A DNA stretch of 64,000 nucleotides. Source: Vicinamibacterales bacterium. GTDB lineage: Bacteria > Acidobacteriota > Vicinamibacteria > Vicinamibacterales > UBA2999. The notes below the pieces were generated by a model, which saw only the letters and a list, made by a program, of their open reading frames with translations, was not told the origin of the DNA and made no database searches. The DNA is taken from contig JAUXWO010000075.1 of assembly GCA_030680175.1 (NCBI GenBank), positions 29,249 through 93,248 on the forward strand, written 5' to 3'. Within the stretch, counting starts at the first letter, position 1. Each line of letters begins with the position of its first letter. The position numbers were made by a program, and so were the translations under genes. Below are positions 26,094-44,979 of this stretch, piece by piece.

Positions 26094-26632
26094 CCGAAGG
26101 GCTGAGCAAGCACTGGTACATCGTGCACACCTACTCGGGGTTCGAGAAGAAGGTGGCCGAGTCGCTGGGGCAGCGGGTCCAGGCCTACGGGCTGCAGGAC
26201 GAGATTGGCGAGATTCTCATCCCGACCGAGGATGTCGTGGAGATGCGCGGCGGCCGCAAGGTGGTCAGCTCCAAGCGCTTCTTTCCCGGCTACATCCTCG
26301 TCGAGATGACCATGACCGACAACGCGTGGCACGTCGTCAAGAACACGCCGAAGGTCACCGGGTTCGTGGGCGCCGGCGCGAAGCCGATGCCGCTCAGCGC
26401 GGATGAGGTCGAGCAGATTCTCGACCAGGTGAAGACGGCCGCCGAGAAGCCCAAGCCGAAGTACTCCTTCGAGAAGGGCGACGCCGTCCGGATCAACGAG
26501 GGGCCGTTCACCAGCTTCAACGGCGTGGTCGACGAGGTCAACCACGACAAGAACACGTTGAAGGTCATGGTGACGATCTTCGGCCGCTCGACCCCCGTCG
26601 AGCTGGACTTCCTCCAGGTGGAGAAGCTCTAG
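26090..26632 (+). CDS. nusG: transcription termination/antitermination factor NusG
   Basis: NusG binds RNA polymerase and links it to Rho or to the ribosome. The 180-residue protein has the NGN domain ([19 protein letters not shown], and [14 protein letters not shown], which contacts the polymerase clamp) and the C-terminal KOW domain ([24 protein letters not shown]). Length and motifs are normal. It overlaps secE by four bases and lies 48 bases before rplK. Confidence 0.97.
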   Translation: MTEGLSKHWYIVHTYSGFEKKVAESLGQRVQAYGLQDEIGEILIPTEDVVEMRGGRKVVSSKRFFPGYILVEMTMTDNAWHVVKNTPKVTGFVGAGAKPMPLSADEVEQILDQVKTAAEKPKPKYSFEKGDAVRINEGPFTSFNGVVDEVNHDKNTLKVMVTIFGRSTPVELDFLQVEKL

Positions 26633-26680
26633 CCCCGGTGGCCGGAGCCGAGCAGTAGCGGAAAGTCGAGAGCAGCAGAG

Positions 26681-27106
26681 ATGGCGAAGAAGATTCAGGG
26701 AATGGTGAAGCTCCAGATCCCGGCGGGCAAGGCCACGCCGGCCCCGCCCGTGGGCACGGCCCTCGGCCCGCACGGGGTCAACATCATGGACTTCTGCAAG
26801 GCCTTCAACGCGCGGACGGCGAAGGACGACGGGCTCATCATTCCGGCGGTCGTGACGATCTACTCCGATCGCTCGTACACGTTCGTGACGAAGACGCCCC
26901 CGGCCTCCGTGCTGCTCAAGCGCGCGGCCAACGTGGCGAAGGGTTCGGCCGAACCCAACAAGTCGAAGGTGGGGACGGTCACGCTGAAGCAGGTCGAGGA
27001 GATCGCCCGGCTGAAGCTCGTCGACCTGAACACGCAGTCGGTCGAGTCGGCCATCAAGAGCGTGTCGGGCACGGCGCGCTCGATGGGGCTCGACGTCATT
27101 CAGTAG
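26681..27106 (+). CDS. rplK: large ribosomal subunit protein uL11
   Basis: uL11 forms the base of the L7/L12 stalk and binds the GTPase-associated centre of 23S rRNA. The 141-residue protein has the proline-rich N-terminal segment [19 protein letters not shown] (residues 14-32), the thiostrepton/EF-G contact region, and a C-terminal RNA-binding domain ending [14 protein letters not shown]. It starts the rplK-rplA-rplJ-rplL series, 48 bases after nusG; no promoter was recognised in that gap. Confidence 0.97.
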   Translation: MAKKIQGMVKLQIPAGKATPAPPVGTALGPHGVNIMDFCKAFNARTAKDDGLIIPAVVTIYSDRSYTFVTKTPPASVLLKRAANVAKGSAEPNKSKVGTVTLKQVEEIARLKLVDLNTQSVESAIKSVSGTARSMGLDVIQ

Positions 27107-27173
27107 GCGGGGATTCCGCAGTGAAAGACGTGGGAGGACGCTCCGGCGTCCGCTGGTACCACGGAGGAGGCAC

Positions 27174-27878
27174 ATGAGAACACGCGGCAAGAATTACACG
27201 GCGGCCAAGGCCAAGGTCGAAGACCGCGCCTATGGCCTGGACGAGGCGCTGCCGCTCGTGCAGCAGCTCAAGTTCGCCAAGTTCGACGAAACCGTCGCCC
27301 TGTCGATCCGGCTGGGCGTCGATCCGAAGCACGCCGACCAGATGGTCCGGGGCACCGTGGTGCTCCCGCACGGGCTGGGCAAGACCAAGCGCGTGCTGGT
27401 GATCGCCGGGCCGGACAAGCAGCGCGAGGCCACGGAGGCCGGCGCGGATCTGGTGGGCGGCGACGAACTGGTGGACAAGATTCAGGGCGGCTGGATGGAC
27501 TTCGATGCCGTCGTCGCCACGCCCGACATGATGCGGGTCGTCGGCAAGCTCGGCAAGGTGCTCGGGCCCCGCGGCCTGATGCCGAACCCGAAGACGGGCA
27601 CGGTCACGACCGACGTGGCCAAAGCCGTCCAGGAGATTCAGGCCGGCAAGGTGGAGTTCCGGGTGGACAAGGGCGGCATCGTGCACGCCCCGGTGGGGAA
27701 GACGTCGTTCCCGCCGCAGAACCTGATCGACAACGCGACCGCGCTCCTCGACAGCATCATGAAGGCGAAGCCGTCGGCGGCGAAGGGCAAGTACCTCCGC
27801 AGCATCACGGTGTCGTCGACGATGGGGCCGGGCGTGCTGGTGGACGAATCCCGCGTGGAAGCCGCGGTCAAGCGCTAG
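27174..27878 (+). CDS. rplA: large ribosomal subunit protein uL1
   Basis: uL1 forms the mobile stalk at the ribosomal E site and represses its own operon in many bacteria. The 234-residue protein shows the N-terminal [10 protein letters not shown], the strand [20 protein letters not shown] and the RNA-binding signature [14 protein letters not shown] (about residues 125-138). GGAGGAGG lies just before the ATG. The gap to rplK is 67 bases; I see no clear copy of the uL1-binding rRNA mimic there. Confidence 0.97.
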   Translation: MRTRGKNYTAAKAKVEDRAYGLDEALPLVQQLKFAKFDETVALSIRLGVDPKHADQMVRGTVVLPHGLGKTKRVLVIAGPDKQREATEAGADLVGGDELVDKIQGGWMDFDAVVATPDMMRVVGKLGKVLGPRGLMPNPKTGTVTTDVAKAVQEIQAGKVEFRVDKGGIVHAPVGKTSFPPQNLIDNATALLDSIMKAKPSAAKGKYLRSITVSSTMGPGVLVDESRVEAAVKR

Positions 27879-27897
27879 GCGCGGGAGAAGACGAACC

Positions 27898-28419
27898 ATG
27901 GCAGTCACACGAGCCGACAAGGAAACCGAGCTGCAGTTGCTCGAGGGCATGTTCCAGGGCGCGGACGCGGCGATTCTCGTCGACTACCGCGGCGTGAACG
28001 TGCCGCAGGTCACCGAGCTGCGCGTCGCGCTGACGAAGGCGAACGCCCGCTACCGGGTGGTCAAGAACACCATCGCGCGGCGCGCGCTCAAGGGCACCGC
28101 GTTCGAGGTGCTCACCGAGCACTTCGCGGGCACGACGGGGGTGGCGTACACCGACAGCGATCCGGTCGCGATGGCGAAGACGCTGACCACCTTCATGAAG
28201 GCCACGCCCGCCCTGACGATCAAGGCGGCGGTGGTGCAGGGGGTGGCGTTGCCGGCGGCCGGCGTCGCCGACCTCGCGAACCTCCCGGGCAAGCCGGAAC
28301 TCTACGCCCAGCTGCTGAGCGTGATGCAGGCGCCGATGGTCAACCTGGTGCGCGTGCTGAACGCCGTGCCGCGTGACCTGATGAGCGTGCTGGCGCAGGC
28401 CGAGCAGCAGAGGTCCTGA
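27898..28419 (+). CDS. rplJ: large ribosomal subunit protein uL10
   Basis: uL10 anchors the L7/L12 dimers to the stalk base. At 173 residues it shows the N-terminal rRNA/uL11-binding domain (FQGADAAILVDYRGVNVPQVTELR, and KNTIARRAL near residue 60) and a C-terminal helix that binds bL12. Only 19 bases separate it from rplA, so the autoregulatory uL10 leader seen in E. coli has no room directly upstream. TTGCAGA-family heptads follow the stop. Confidence 0.96.
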   Translation: MAVTRADKETELQLLEGMFQGADAAILVDYRGVNVPQVTELRVALTKANARYRVVKNTIARRALKGTAFEVLTEHFAGTTGVAYTDSDPVAMAKTLTTFMKATPALTIKAAVVQGVALPAAGVADLANLPGKPELYAQLLSVMQAPMVNLVRVLNAVPRDLMSVLAQAEQQRS

Positions 28420-28421
28420 TC

Positions 28422-28450
28422 GCAGATTGCAGGGTGCAGATTGCAGGGTG
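28422..28450. repeat. GCAGATT/GCAGGGT heptads after rplJ
   Basis: Four units alternate GCAGATT, GCAGGGT, GCAGATT and GCAGGGT in exact phase, starting three bases after the stop. Confidence 0.8.
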
Positions 28451-28514
28451 ACGCACGCACTGCGGTCTGACAGTTGATGGACGCGGACTTTTTTTCGAAG
28501 AGCAGGAGAGAGCA

Positions 28515-28904
28515 ATGGCCGAAGTGACGCAGCAGCAGGTGGTGGACTACATCAAGGGCATCAGCGTGATGGAGCTGTCGCAGCTCGTCAAGGCGCTGGA
28601 GACCGAACTCGGCGTGTCGGCCGCGGCCGCGATGCCGATGATGGGCATGCCGATGATGGGTGGCGGCGGCGCGGCCGCGGCCGTCGAGGAGAAGACCGAG
28701 TTCGACGTGGTCCTGACCGACATCGGCGGGAACAAGATCAACGTCATCAAGGTCGTCCGCGAAGTCACCAGCCTCGGGCTGAAGGAAGCCAAGGATCTCG
28801 TCGAGAGCGCGCCGAAGCCGATCAAGGAAGCGGTGACGAAGGACGAGGCCGAGGCCATCAAGAAGAAGTTCGAAGAGGCCGGCGCGAAGGTCGAGATCAA
28901 GTAG
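28515..28904 (+). CDS. rplL: large ribosomal subunit protein bL12 (L7/L12)
   Basis: bL12 is the multicopy stalk protein that recruits translation GTPases. The 129-residue protein has the N-terminal dimerisation helices ([20 protein letters not shown]), an alanine/methionine/glycine-rich hinge around residues 37-57 and the C-terminal factor-binding domain with [28 protein letters not shown] gives a strong ribosome-binding site, consistent with the high output required. It follows rplJ by 95 bases, part of which is a heptad array. Confidence 0.97.
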   Translation: MAEVTQQQVVDYIKGISVMELSQLVKALETELGVSAAAAMPMMGMPMMGGGGAAAAVEEKTEFDVVLTDIGGNKINVIKVVREVTSLGLKEAKDLVESAPKPIKEAVTKDEAEAIKKKFEEAGAKVEIK

Positions 28905-28926
28905 CGCGCCCGTCGGGACGTTCGAG

Positions 28927-29022
28927 GATCAGGGGGCCGGGATTCCAGGAGCCGGGCCCCACTGATCTCAAAGTCCAAACGTCCAGAGTTCAAGGTTCAA
29001 AGGCGGGGCCCCCCGGCCCCGC
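28927..29022 (+). promoter_or_regulatory. two hairpins in the rplL-rpoB gap (attenuator candidate)
   Basis: The first hairpin (28927-28966) pairs GATCAG...GGCCGGG with CCGGGCCCC...CTGATC. The second (29003-29022) is a perfect GCGGGGCC/GGCCCCGC stem with a CCCC loop. Between and beyond them are heptad-like CAAAGTC/CAGAGTT/CAAGGTT units whose inverted relatives lie at about 29023-29070. The position matches the E. coli rplL-rpoB attenuator. Confidence 0.5.
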
Positions 29023-29090
29023 ACCCTTTGGGCGATGGACTCTGAGCTTTGCACTTCACATTCGGGCTTCTGGCAGCCAGGCCGCGAGCA

Positions 29091-33389
<4,299 letters not shown>

Positions 33390-33394
33390 GATAC

Positions 33395-37627
<4,233 letters not shown>

Positions 37628-37653
37628 CACCCGCCACGGACGCGAACGACACG

Positions 37654-37689
37654 ACGGGCACGGCGGGCCGCAAGGCGCGTCGTGCCCGT
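37654..37689 (+). terminator. hairpin after rpoC
   Basis: ACGGGCACG (37654-37662) pairs with CGTGCCCGT (37681-37689), 26 bases after the stop. The tail is only weakly T-rich. Confidence 0.5.
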
Positions 37690-37797
37690 TCCGCTGTACG
37701 GGGCCCCGCGCGCCGCCGAGCACGCCCCTGGCGGCCCCCGGAGCCGGCCGGGCCAGGACGGCCTTCTTTTGAGTCGACGCGCCGGCGCGCGTCCGGC

Positions 37798-37803
37798 TAT
37801 AGT
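37798..37803 (+). promoter_or_regulatory. TATAGT -10 box before the radical SAM gene
   Basis: TATAGT lies 32 bases before the ATG in an otherwise GC-rich gap. No -35 is seen at the right distance. Confidence 0.35.
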
Positions 37804-37835
37804 GCCCTCGATCTCCCCGCTGGAGCGAGGCCGCC

Positions 37836-39431
37836 ATGCACATCCTGCTCGTCTGTCCGTCCGCCGACTACGCCGTCTGGGACCGGGTGAAGGAGAAGAG
37901 CGCCGGCGTGACGCGGAAGGCCTTCACGGTCCCGCTGCACCTGGCGACGGTGGCGGCGCTGACACCGGACGAGGACCAGGTACGGATCTGGGACGAGGCG
38001 GTCCACGGCCCCATCGACGAGGACACCGACGTCGGCGGGGGCTACGACCTGGTGGGCCTGACCGGGTACCCGAGCCACCTGCCCCGCGCCCGAGACCTCG
38101 GGGCGCTCTTCCGCGCCCGTGGCCTGCCGGTCGTGATCGGCGGCGCCGGCGTCACCTCCGAGCCCGAGACGTGCCGCGACCACTTCGATGTCCTGATCCT
38201 TGGGGAAGCCGAGCGCGTCTGGCCGCAGTTCCTGCGGGACTTCAAGGCCGGCCGGCACGCCCGCGAGTACAAGGCCGACGTTTACCCTGATCTGAGCGAG
38301 TCGCCGGCGCCGCGGTGGGACAGCATCGCCGACACGCTGGCCAGCGGGTACGTGACGGGCGGCATCCAGGTGAACCGCGGGTGCCCCTACGCGTGCGAGT
38401 TCTGCAACGTGTGGCTCGACTTCGGCCGCAAGATCCGCACGAAGCCCGTCGACCAGTGCCTCGACGAGCTGGCGACGATGGAGCGGCTCGGGATCCGGCG
38501 CGTGCTGGTGTGCACCGACAACTTCATCGGCCACCCGAAGTACGCCAAGGAACTGCTGCGCGCGATGATCGCGCAGAACGAGACGTTCGTCCGCCCGCTG
38601 CAGTACTACACCGAGCTCACCTTCAACGTGTCGCGTGATCCGGAGCTGCTGGCGCTGCTGGCCGATGCGACTTTCGTCGGCCTGTTCATCGGCATCGAGT
38701 CGGTCAACGAGGAGAGCCTCAAGGAAACACGGAAGCGCCACAACATCCATCGGGGGCTGGTCGAGCAGAGCCGGACGGTGCAGTCGTACGGACTGCCGAT
38801 CCACGGCTCGTTCATCCTCGGCTTCGATCACGACACGCCCGACGCCTTCCGGCACACGTTCGCGTTCATGCAGGAGGCGTGCATCATCTACCCGCACATC
38901 AACCTGCTGAAGGCCCTGCGCAACACCGACCTGTGGACGCGCCTGCACGCCGAGCAGCGGATCATCGACCGGGATCTCACGTTCCCGGACCTCTCCAAGG
39001 CGGACCCGGTCCGGGATGCCCTCTCCAACATCGTGCCTGGCAAGATGACGCGCGTCGAGATGTTCGAGGGGTACCGCTGGCTGGTGGAACAGGTCTGGGA
39101 CTGGCGGAACGTCGAAGCCCGCATTCTCGGGTTCCTTGCCATGATCGAGCGCATGCCCCCGCGCACGGTGGACGAGGTGGTGCGTCACTCGATCGCGTTC
39201 AAGCGGGCGGCCTTCCCCCGCTTCCCGGGCGTGGACATGCCGGTCGTGGAGCGCATCCTCGCCCACACGGAGGCCCGCTTCCCGGACATGCTCGACACCA
39301 TCTGCACGCTGCTCCTCTTCGCCTGCGAGGAGGCGGCCCGGCTGCCTGCGCTGATCGAGGCGCTGACGGTACACATCGAGCGCGAGCGGCGGCTCGCCGC
39401 GGCGCCCTCCCGCCTGGCCCGCGTGGGCTAA
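37836..39431 (+). CDS. B12-binding-type radical SAM protein
   Basis: This is a 531-residue protein with an N-terminal Rossmann-like cobalamin-binding-type domain (residues about 1-140; ILLVCPS and YDLVGLTGYPSHLPRA) and a radical SAM barrel with the [4Fe-4S] cysteines C183, C187 and C190 (CPYACEFC). A helical C-terminal region follows (ALRNTDLWTRL onward), resembling the DUF4070-type ends of related proteins. The classic DxHxxG cobalamin ligand is not obvious, so B12 binding is uncertain. The substrate is unknown. It stands alone just downstream of rpoC and upstream of a large inverted repeat. Confidence 0.82.
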   Translation: MHILLVCPSADYAVWDRVKEKSAGVTRKAFTVPLHLATVAALTPDEDQVRIWDEAVHGPIDEDTDVGGGYDLVGLTGYPSHLPRARDLGALFRARGLPVVIGGAGVTSEPETCRDHFDVLILGEAERVWPQFLRDFKAGRHAREYKADVYPDLSESPAPRWDSIADTLASGYVTGGIQVNRGCPYACEFCNVWLDFGRKIRTKPVDQCLDELATMERLGIRRVLVCTDNFIGHPKYAKELLRAMIAQNETFVRPLQYYTELTFNVSRDPELLALLADATFVGLFIGIESVNEESLKETRKRHNIHRGLVEQSRTVQSYGLPIHGSFILGFDHDTPDAFRHTFAFMQEACIIYPHINLLKALRNTDLWTRLHAEQRIIDRDLTFPDLSKADPVRDALSNIVPGKMTRVEMFEGYRWLVEQVWDWRNVEARILGFLAMIERMPPRTVDEVVRHSIAFKRAAFPRFPGVDMPVVERILAHTEARFPDMLDTICTLLLFACEEAARLPALIEALTVHIERERRLAAAPSRLARVG

Positions 39432-39437
39432 CTCCAA

Positions 39438-39676
39438 GATTCTGGTGATCTCGTGATGTGGTGATGTGGTGATGTGGTGATCTGATATGCGATGTGGAGA
39501 TCTCAGATGTAGCTGCTGATCTGCGAATCTGCGGATCTGTGGACCTGCGCGGCGGTGTCGCGCCTGGCCGGCTCGGGCCGCACATCACCAGATCATCCGG
39601 TCACCAGATACATCCGGAGATCTCCACATCGCACATCAGATCACCACATCACCACATCACGAGATCACCAGATTCC
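39438..39676. repeat. large inverted element with GTGATGTG octamer arms
   Basis: The left arm (39438-39510) and right arm (39610-39676) are near-perfect reverse complements. The main difference is one extra GTGATGTG octamer in the left arm (three copies against two). The loop is about 100 bases, GC-rich and without a gene. As RNA it would form a hairpin of some 65 bp. Confidence 0.9.
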
Positions 39677-39690
39677 GGTCTCGTGTCAGA

Positions 39691-41193
39691 ATGCGCGGCA
39701 TGCGCACCCTGCTGACCGTCCTCGCCCTCGTCGGCCTTGCCGGATGTGGCGCGCCACCGGAGGCGCCCGTGGCCGCGCCGCCGCCCACGCTGGCGCTCGA
39801 GGCCGTCCAGCCCGATCTCTTCGCCGCCACCGGCGGACAGCCGAACGCGTGGGCCGACTACGACGGGGACGGCGACCTCGATCTGTTCGTCGGCTTCCGC
39901 GGGGCGCCCAGCCGGCTCTATCGCCAGACCGCCGGCCGCTTCGAGGACGTGGCCGCCGCCGCCGGACTCGGCATCGACCTCGAGGTACGGGCGGCCGCAT
40001 GGGGCGACTACGACGGCGACGGCGATCCCGACCTCTACATCGGCTTCATCGATCTCACGACGCCGAACCGCATCTACCGCAACGATGGGGGCGTGTTCAC
40101 CGACGTCGCCGGAATGCTGGGGATCCGGCTGACCGGGGTGTCACGCCAGGCCGTGTGGGTGGACTACGACGGGGACGGCGACCTCGACCTGTTCGCGGCC
40201 TTCCGCGACGTGCCGAACCGGCTTTTCCGGAATGACGGCGCGCGGTTCACGGACGTGACGGATGCGTCCGGGATCGGCGACCCGCGCCGCTCGGTCGGCG
40301 CGGTCTGGTGGGACTTCGATCAGGACGGCGACCTCGACCTCTTCGTCGCGAACCAGAACGGGGACGACAACGGCCTGTTCCGCAACGACGGCGATGGCCG
40401 CTTCACGGACGTGGCCGTCGAGATGGGCGTGGCCGCCTCGGGCCGGCCGCCCGAGGACGGCGGCGTCGGGCCGAGCCTCGCCGACTACGACGCCGACGGC
40501 GACTTCGACCTCTACGTCGCCAACTACGGGCCGAGCGTGCTCTATCGCAGCACGCCCGGGCAGCCGTTCGTCGACGTGGCGCGCGCGTCCGGCATCCCCG
40601 TCGAGACGCATGTGACGACATCGGCCTGGGGCGACCTCGATGGCGACGGCCGGCCGGACCTGTACCTCGCGGCGTTTCTGGCCGGCGACCCGCATTACCG
40701 GGACTGGCTGTTCCTGAACCGCGGGGCGATGGCGGAGGGCTGGCGCTTCGAGGAGCAGCTGCCCGCGGCGCTCGTCACCAACGACGCGACGCATGGCGTG
40801 CAAATGGTGGACTTCGATGGCGATGGGCGCCTCGACCTGGCCCTGACCAACAACGCCGAGGGCGGAGGGCATCCGCTCTTCCGCAACGTGACGGAGGGCG
40901 GCGGCCGCGGGCTGAATGTCCGTGTGGAGGACGCGCGCGGGCGCGCCGTGCTCACGGGCGCCGAGGTGCGCGTCTACGAGGCCGGCACCACGCGGCTGCT
41001 CTCGGCCGGGCTCGTCGACGGCGGCTCCGGCTACTGCTCGCAAAGCGCCGCGCCGGTCTTCCTCCCGCTCGGGCCGGACGCGCCGTCGCGCGTGGACATC
41101 GAGGTCACGGTGCCCGCCCGCGGCGAACGCCGTGTGACGCGAGTCGAAGGCGTCGCACGGGACGGCAGTGTCCTCAGCGTGACCGTGCGCTGA
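39691..41193 (+). CDS. FG-GAP/VCBS beta-propeller lipoprotein with ASPIC/UnbV-like end
   Basis: This 500-residue exported lipoprotein has the signal MRTLLTVLALVGLAGC with lipobox LAGC. It then carries about seven calcium-binding DxDxDGxxD loops (for example DYDGDGDLDLF, DFDQDGDLDLF, DLDGDGRPDLY), the hallmark of integrin-like VCBS/FG-GAP propellers. The C-terminal part (GLNVRVEDARGRAVLTGAEVRV and later LVDGGSGYCSQSAAPVFLPLG) matches the ASPIC/UnbV domain. The ligand is unknown; such proteins are abundant in Acidobacteriota and Planctomycetota. The ATG at 39700 is an alternative start giving a more typical signal peptide. Confidence 0.85.
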   Translation: MRGMRTLLTVLALVGLAGCGAPPEAPVAAPPPTLALEAVQPDLFAATGGQPNAWADYDGDGDLDLFVGFRGAPSRLYRQTAGRFEDVAAAAGLGIDLEVRAAAWGDYDGDGDPDLYIGFIDLTTPNRIYRNDGGVFTDVAGMLGIRLTGVSRQAVWVDYDGDGDLDLFAAFRDVPNRLFRNDGARFTDVTDASGIGDPRRSVGAVWWDFDQDGDLDLFVANQNGDDNGLFRNDGDGRFTDVAVEMGVAASGRPPEDGGVGPSLADYDADGDFDLYVANYGPSVLYRSTPGQPFVDVARASGIPVETHVTTSAWGDLDGDGRPDLYLAAFLAGDPHYRDWLFLNRGAMAEGWRFEEQLPAALVTNDATHGVQMVDFDGDGRLDLALTNNAEGGGHPLFRNVTEGGGRGLNVRVEDARGRAVLTGAEVRVYEAGTTRLLSAGLVDGGSGYCSQSAAPVFLPLGPDAPSRVDIEVTVPARGERRVTRVEGVARDGSVLSVTVR

Positions 41194-41199
41194 CCAGAT

Positions 41200-41316
41200 A
41201 ACACGAAGGACACGAAGGACACGAAGTCCAACACGAAACACTCAACTCACCGATCCGGTAGCGCGACCGGGTCCCTTGAATGATCGGTGCTTCGTGGCCT
41301 TCGTGTCCTTCGTGTT
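41200..41316. repeat. inverted element with CACGAAGGA arms between convergent genes
   Basis: The arms 41200-41226 and 41290-41316 each have three 9-base units and are reverse complements with one mismatch in 27, around a 63-base loop. It fills the gap between two convergent genes, where it could end transcription from both sides. Confidence 0.88.
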
Positions 41317-41327
41317 CCCGTCGGTGT

Positions 41328-42221
41328 TTACGCGACGCCTTTGCGCTTTTCGACGGCGGCCGAGCGGAGCATGGTGATCGCGGTGTAGAGAATGACCGTC
41401 AGCACGAGCACGCGCAGCAGCAGGGTGGGCAGGGAGATGACCAGCCAGATCGCGAGCAGCACGGCGAGCGGGCCGCCGAGCGCGAGGCCGAGCGCCGCGC
41501 GCAGGTTGTAGGCGTTGCGCCGCGCGAACTGCAGGCTGGCCACCGGCATGAGGAACGCGCAGGATCCCATCATGATGGGGAACGCGGCCGTCGGGTCCAT
41601 GCCGAGCACGCTGACGAGCACCATGCACGGCGCGTAGAGCCCGACGCCGAGCGTCATCAGCGCGCCGAGCATGAAGTTGCCGGCCACGCCGATCGCCAGG
41701 CGCGTGCCGTCGAGCGCCAGCGCGTTGCCGCCGGGCGCGAGGTCCAGGATCTGCGCGATGACGATGACGGAGGCGCCGAGCAGGGCGGAGCCCATGCCGA
41801 GCTGCACCGTGCGCCGGGACATGCCCGAGACCACGCCCGCCCCGAGCCAGGCGCCCGCACAGGCGGCGGCGATCATCAGGAACAGGGTCCGGAACTCCAC
41901 CTGCACCACCGAGATGAACACCAGCGCCTGCACGACGGCGTTGATGGTGTGGCCGACGTTCAGCGTCCCCGGGATCTGCTCGTCGGGCACCAGCTTCCAG
42001 AACTTGTAGGACGCCGTCGTCGTCGCGAAGGAGCCGATGCCGAGCGTGTCGAAGAAGTTGGTGACCGCGCCGATGGCGAGATGGATCGGCCGGGGCATCA
42101 CCGGTTCGTCCGCCCCGTGCCCGCCCTCGGCGCGCCGTCGACGCGCCATGGTGAACCAGCCGATGAGGTACGACAGGGTGAGGGCGACGAGGGCGGCGAG
42201 CAGAATCGTCTTGGCGTCCAT
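41328..42221 (-). CDS. TauE/SafE-family membrane permease
   Basis: This 297-residue inner-membrane protein has about eight hydrophobic segments in two halves. The signature AVTNFFDTLGIGSFATTTASYKF (split around residues 52-74) marks the sulfite/organosulfur exporter family TauE/SafE; the second half repeats the pattern with GNFMLGALMTLGVGLYAPC. The transported anion is unknown; no sulfur genes are adjacent. It lies downstream of the two-component genes on the same strand but is separated from them by a 230-base repeat array, so co-transcription is doubtful. Confidence 0.82.
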   Translation of the reverse strand: MDAKTILLAALVALTLSYLIGWFTMARRRRAEGGHGADEPVMPRPIHLAIGAVTNFFDTLGIGSFATTTASYKFWKLVPDEQIPGTLNVGHTINAVVQALVFISVVQVEFRTLFLMIAAACAGAWLGAGVVSGMSRRTVQLGMGSALLGASVIVIAQILDLAPGGNALALDGTRLAIGVAGNFMLGALMTLGVGLYAPCMVLVSVLGMDPTAAFPIMMGSCAFLMPVASLQFARRNAYNLRAALGLALGGPLAVLLAIWLVISLPTLLLRVLVLTVILYTAITMLRSAAVEKRKGVA

Positions 42222-42242
42222 GCAGCGGATCCTATCAAGGAT

Positions 42243-42453
42243 GGGGAGTGGGGAGTGGGGAGTGGGGAGTGGCTAGTCGGTAGTGGGTCGTCGGTAGTGG
42301 GTGGTGGGTAGTGGGTCGTGGGTTGTGGGTTGTGGGTTGTGGGTTGTGGGTTGTGGGTTGTGGGTCGTGGCGGGGTGGAGGCAGCGTGGGTGGTCGGATA
42401 CCGACGCCCCACGACCCACTACCTACGACCTACTACCCACGACCCACGACCCA

Positions 42454-42459
<6 letters not shown>
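42243..42459. repeat. 18-heptad G-rich array with an inverted C-rich partner
   Basis: Positions 42243-42368 are 18 unbroken 7-base units: four GGGGAGT, then GGCTAGT and mostly GGGTNGT with all four bases found at N. Positions 42411-42459 are seven ACGACCC/ACTACCC units, the inverted complement. Both arms can form G-quadruplexes on one strand. The right arm runs into the response-regulator stop codon. Confidence 0.95.
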
Positions 42460-43134
<675 letters not shown>

Positions 43135-44979
43135 CGACTGCTCCGTCCGTCAGACCCTCGGCCGGGATGGGGAAGCACAATGTGAATGTGCTCCCGCGAT
43201 CGGGTTCGCTCTCGACGCGCACCCAGCCGCCGTGGCCCCGCATCGTGTGGTCCACGATCGCCAGGCCCAGCCCGCAGCCCTGCGGCCCGCCGCCGAGCTC
43301 GCTGTGGACGCGGTAGAACTTCCGGAAGATCCGCTGTTGCTCCCGGCGCGGGATGCCGATGCCGTGGTCCGACACGCTGACGGCGATGTGGCCGCCGGCC
43401 CGCCGCACGTCCACGTCGATATCCCGCGCGTCACCAGAATACTTCATTGCGTTGGCCAGCAGGTTCTCGAGGGCCTGCTCCACGGCGTCGCTGTCGGCCA
43501 GCACGAGGGGCAGGCCGGGCTCGATGCGGGCCGCCACCTTGAACTGGTTCTGGGTGAACTGGCTGTTCATGGCGGACAGCACCTTGGTGGTGATGTCCGA
43601 CACCGACGCCGGCCCCATCCGGTACGGCCGCAGCCCCGCTTCCATCTTCGAGAAGTCGAGGATGTTCTCGATGAGGCGCGTCAGCTTCCGCGCCTCGCCG
43701 TTGATGATCCGGTAGTACTCGAGGGCGCGCTCCGGGTTGCGGACGCGCCCGAGTTCGAGCGTCTCGGCAAACAGCTGGATCAGCGCGAGCGGCGTCTTCA
43801 GGTCGTGTGAGACCGCCGCCACGAAGTTCGACTTCAGCTCGGCGACCCGGACCTCGCGCGCCGCGGCGCCGGCGACGAAGAACACGCCGCCGCCCATCAC
43901 CACGGCCAGCACGACCATCAGTGCGAGCTGCGGCCGCGTGCTGGCGCTCACGACCTCGGCAATCGGCTGGCCGCCGAAGCCCGTGCGCAGGCGCCAGGTC
44001 TCGCGGTGCGTTTCGAGCGGGGCGGCGAACTCCAGCAGTTCCTTGTCGAAGAACACGAGCGGAAAGCTTCGCTCGTCGACGAACGTGTCGAGGCGGGCCC
44101 CGTCCGACGCGTAGACGAGGGCCCCGCCGTCGTCGACCAGCGTGATGCTGAGCGGGGGGAAGCCCCGCGGCCCCTGCACGGCGGCGAGGCGCGTCCGGGC
44201 CAGCTGCGGCATGTGGCTCGCCCGCAGCGTCTCGGCGTCGACGGCGAAGCCGATGAAGCTCGTCATCCGGTCGCGCGCGGCGCTCGCAAAGCGCATCTGC
44301 ACCTGGATGTACTTCGTGCGGCCGTCGATGGTCGCGGTGAAGGCGACGATGGCGCGGCGGTACGCGGAGAGCTCGCGGAGGCGGGGCATCAGCGTCCCGG
44401 CCAGCTCCGGGTCCGGCCGGAACCGGCGCGCGAGCGCACCCGGTGCCTCCCGCAGGCTGTCGTGGTCGTACACGTACCACGTGCCGGCGTTGTTCTCGCC
44501 GATCTCCGACCACACCCAGAACGCCTCGACGAACGGGCTCTCGACGAGGCCTTCGTCGAGCACGGGATCGATCCAGGGGAGGTCCAGCGGCTCGGAGCGG
44601 GCCTGGGGGATGCGCAGCAGGACGCTGATGTGCGGCCGGCGCAGCGTCTCCTCGAACGTCTTCGTCAGCGAGTCGGCCGTGTCCTGGCTCAACTGGCGCA
44701 GCACGACCTCCGAGGTCTGCTCGAGGTCGCTCAGCGCGCGGAACTGGAAATAGAACAGCACCGCGACCGGGATGGCCACGACGACGGCGAGGCCGGCGGC
44801 GAGGCGGACGCCGCGGTCGTGCAGGAAGTGATGGAACGCACTCGGCCGCGTGCCGCGCGCGCGCGCGGCGGGAGGCGGCGGAGTGGGCAGCGCGTCGTCG
44901 CCGTTCATGGTGTTCCCTCCGAGCGGCCCCGCGGGCCGCGTGCGCCGGCCGCGCCGTGGGCGCGGCTCCGGTTCCGTCT

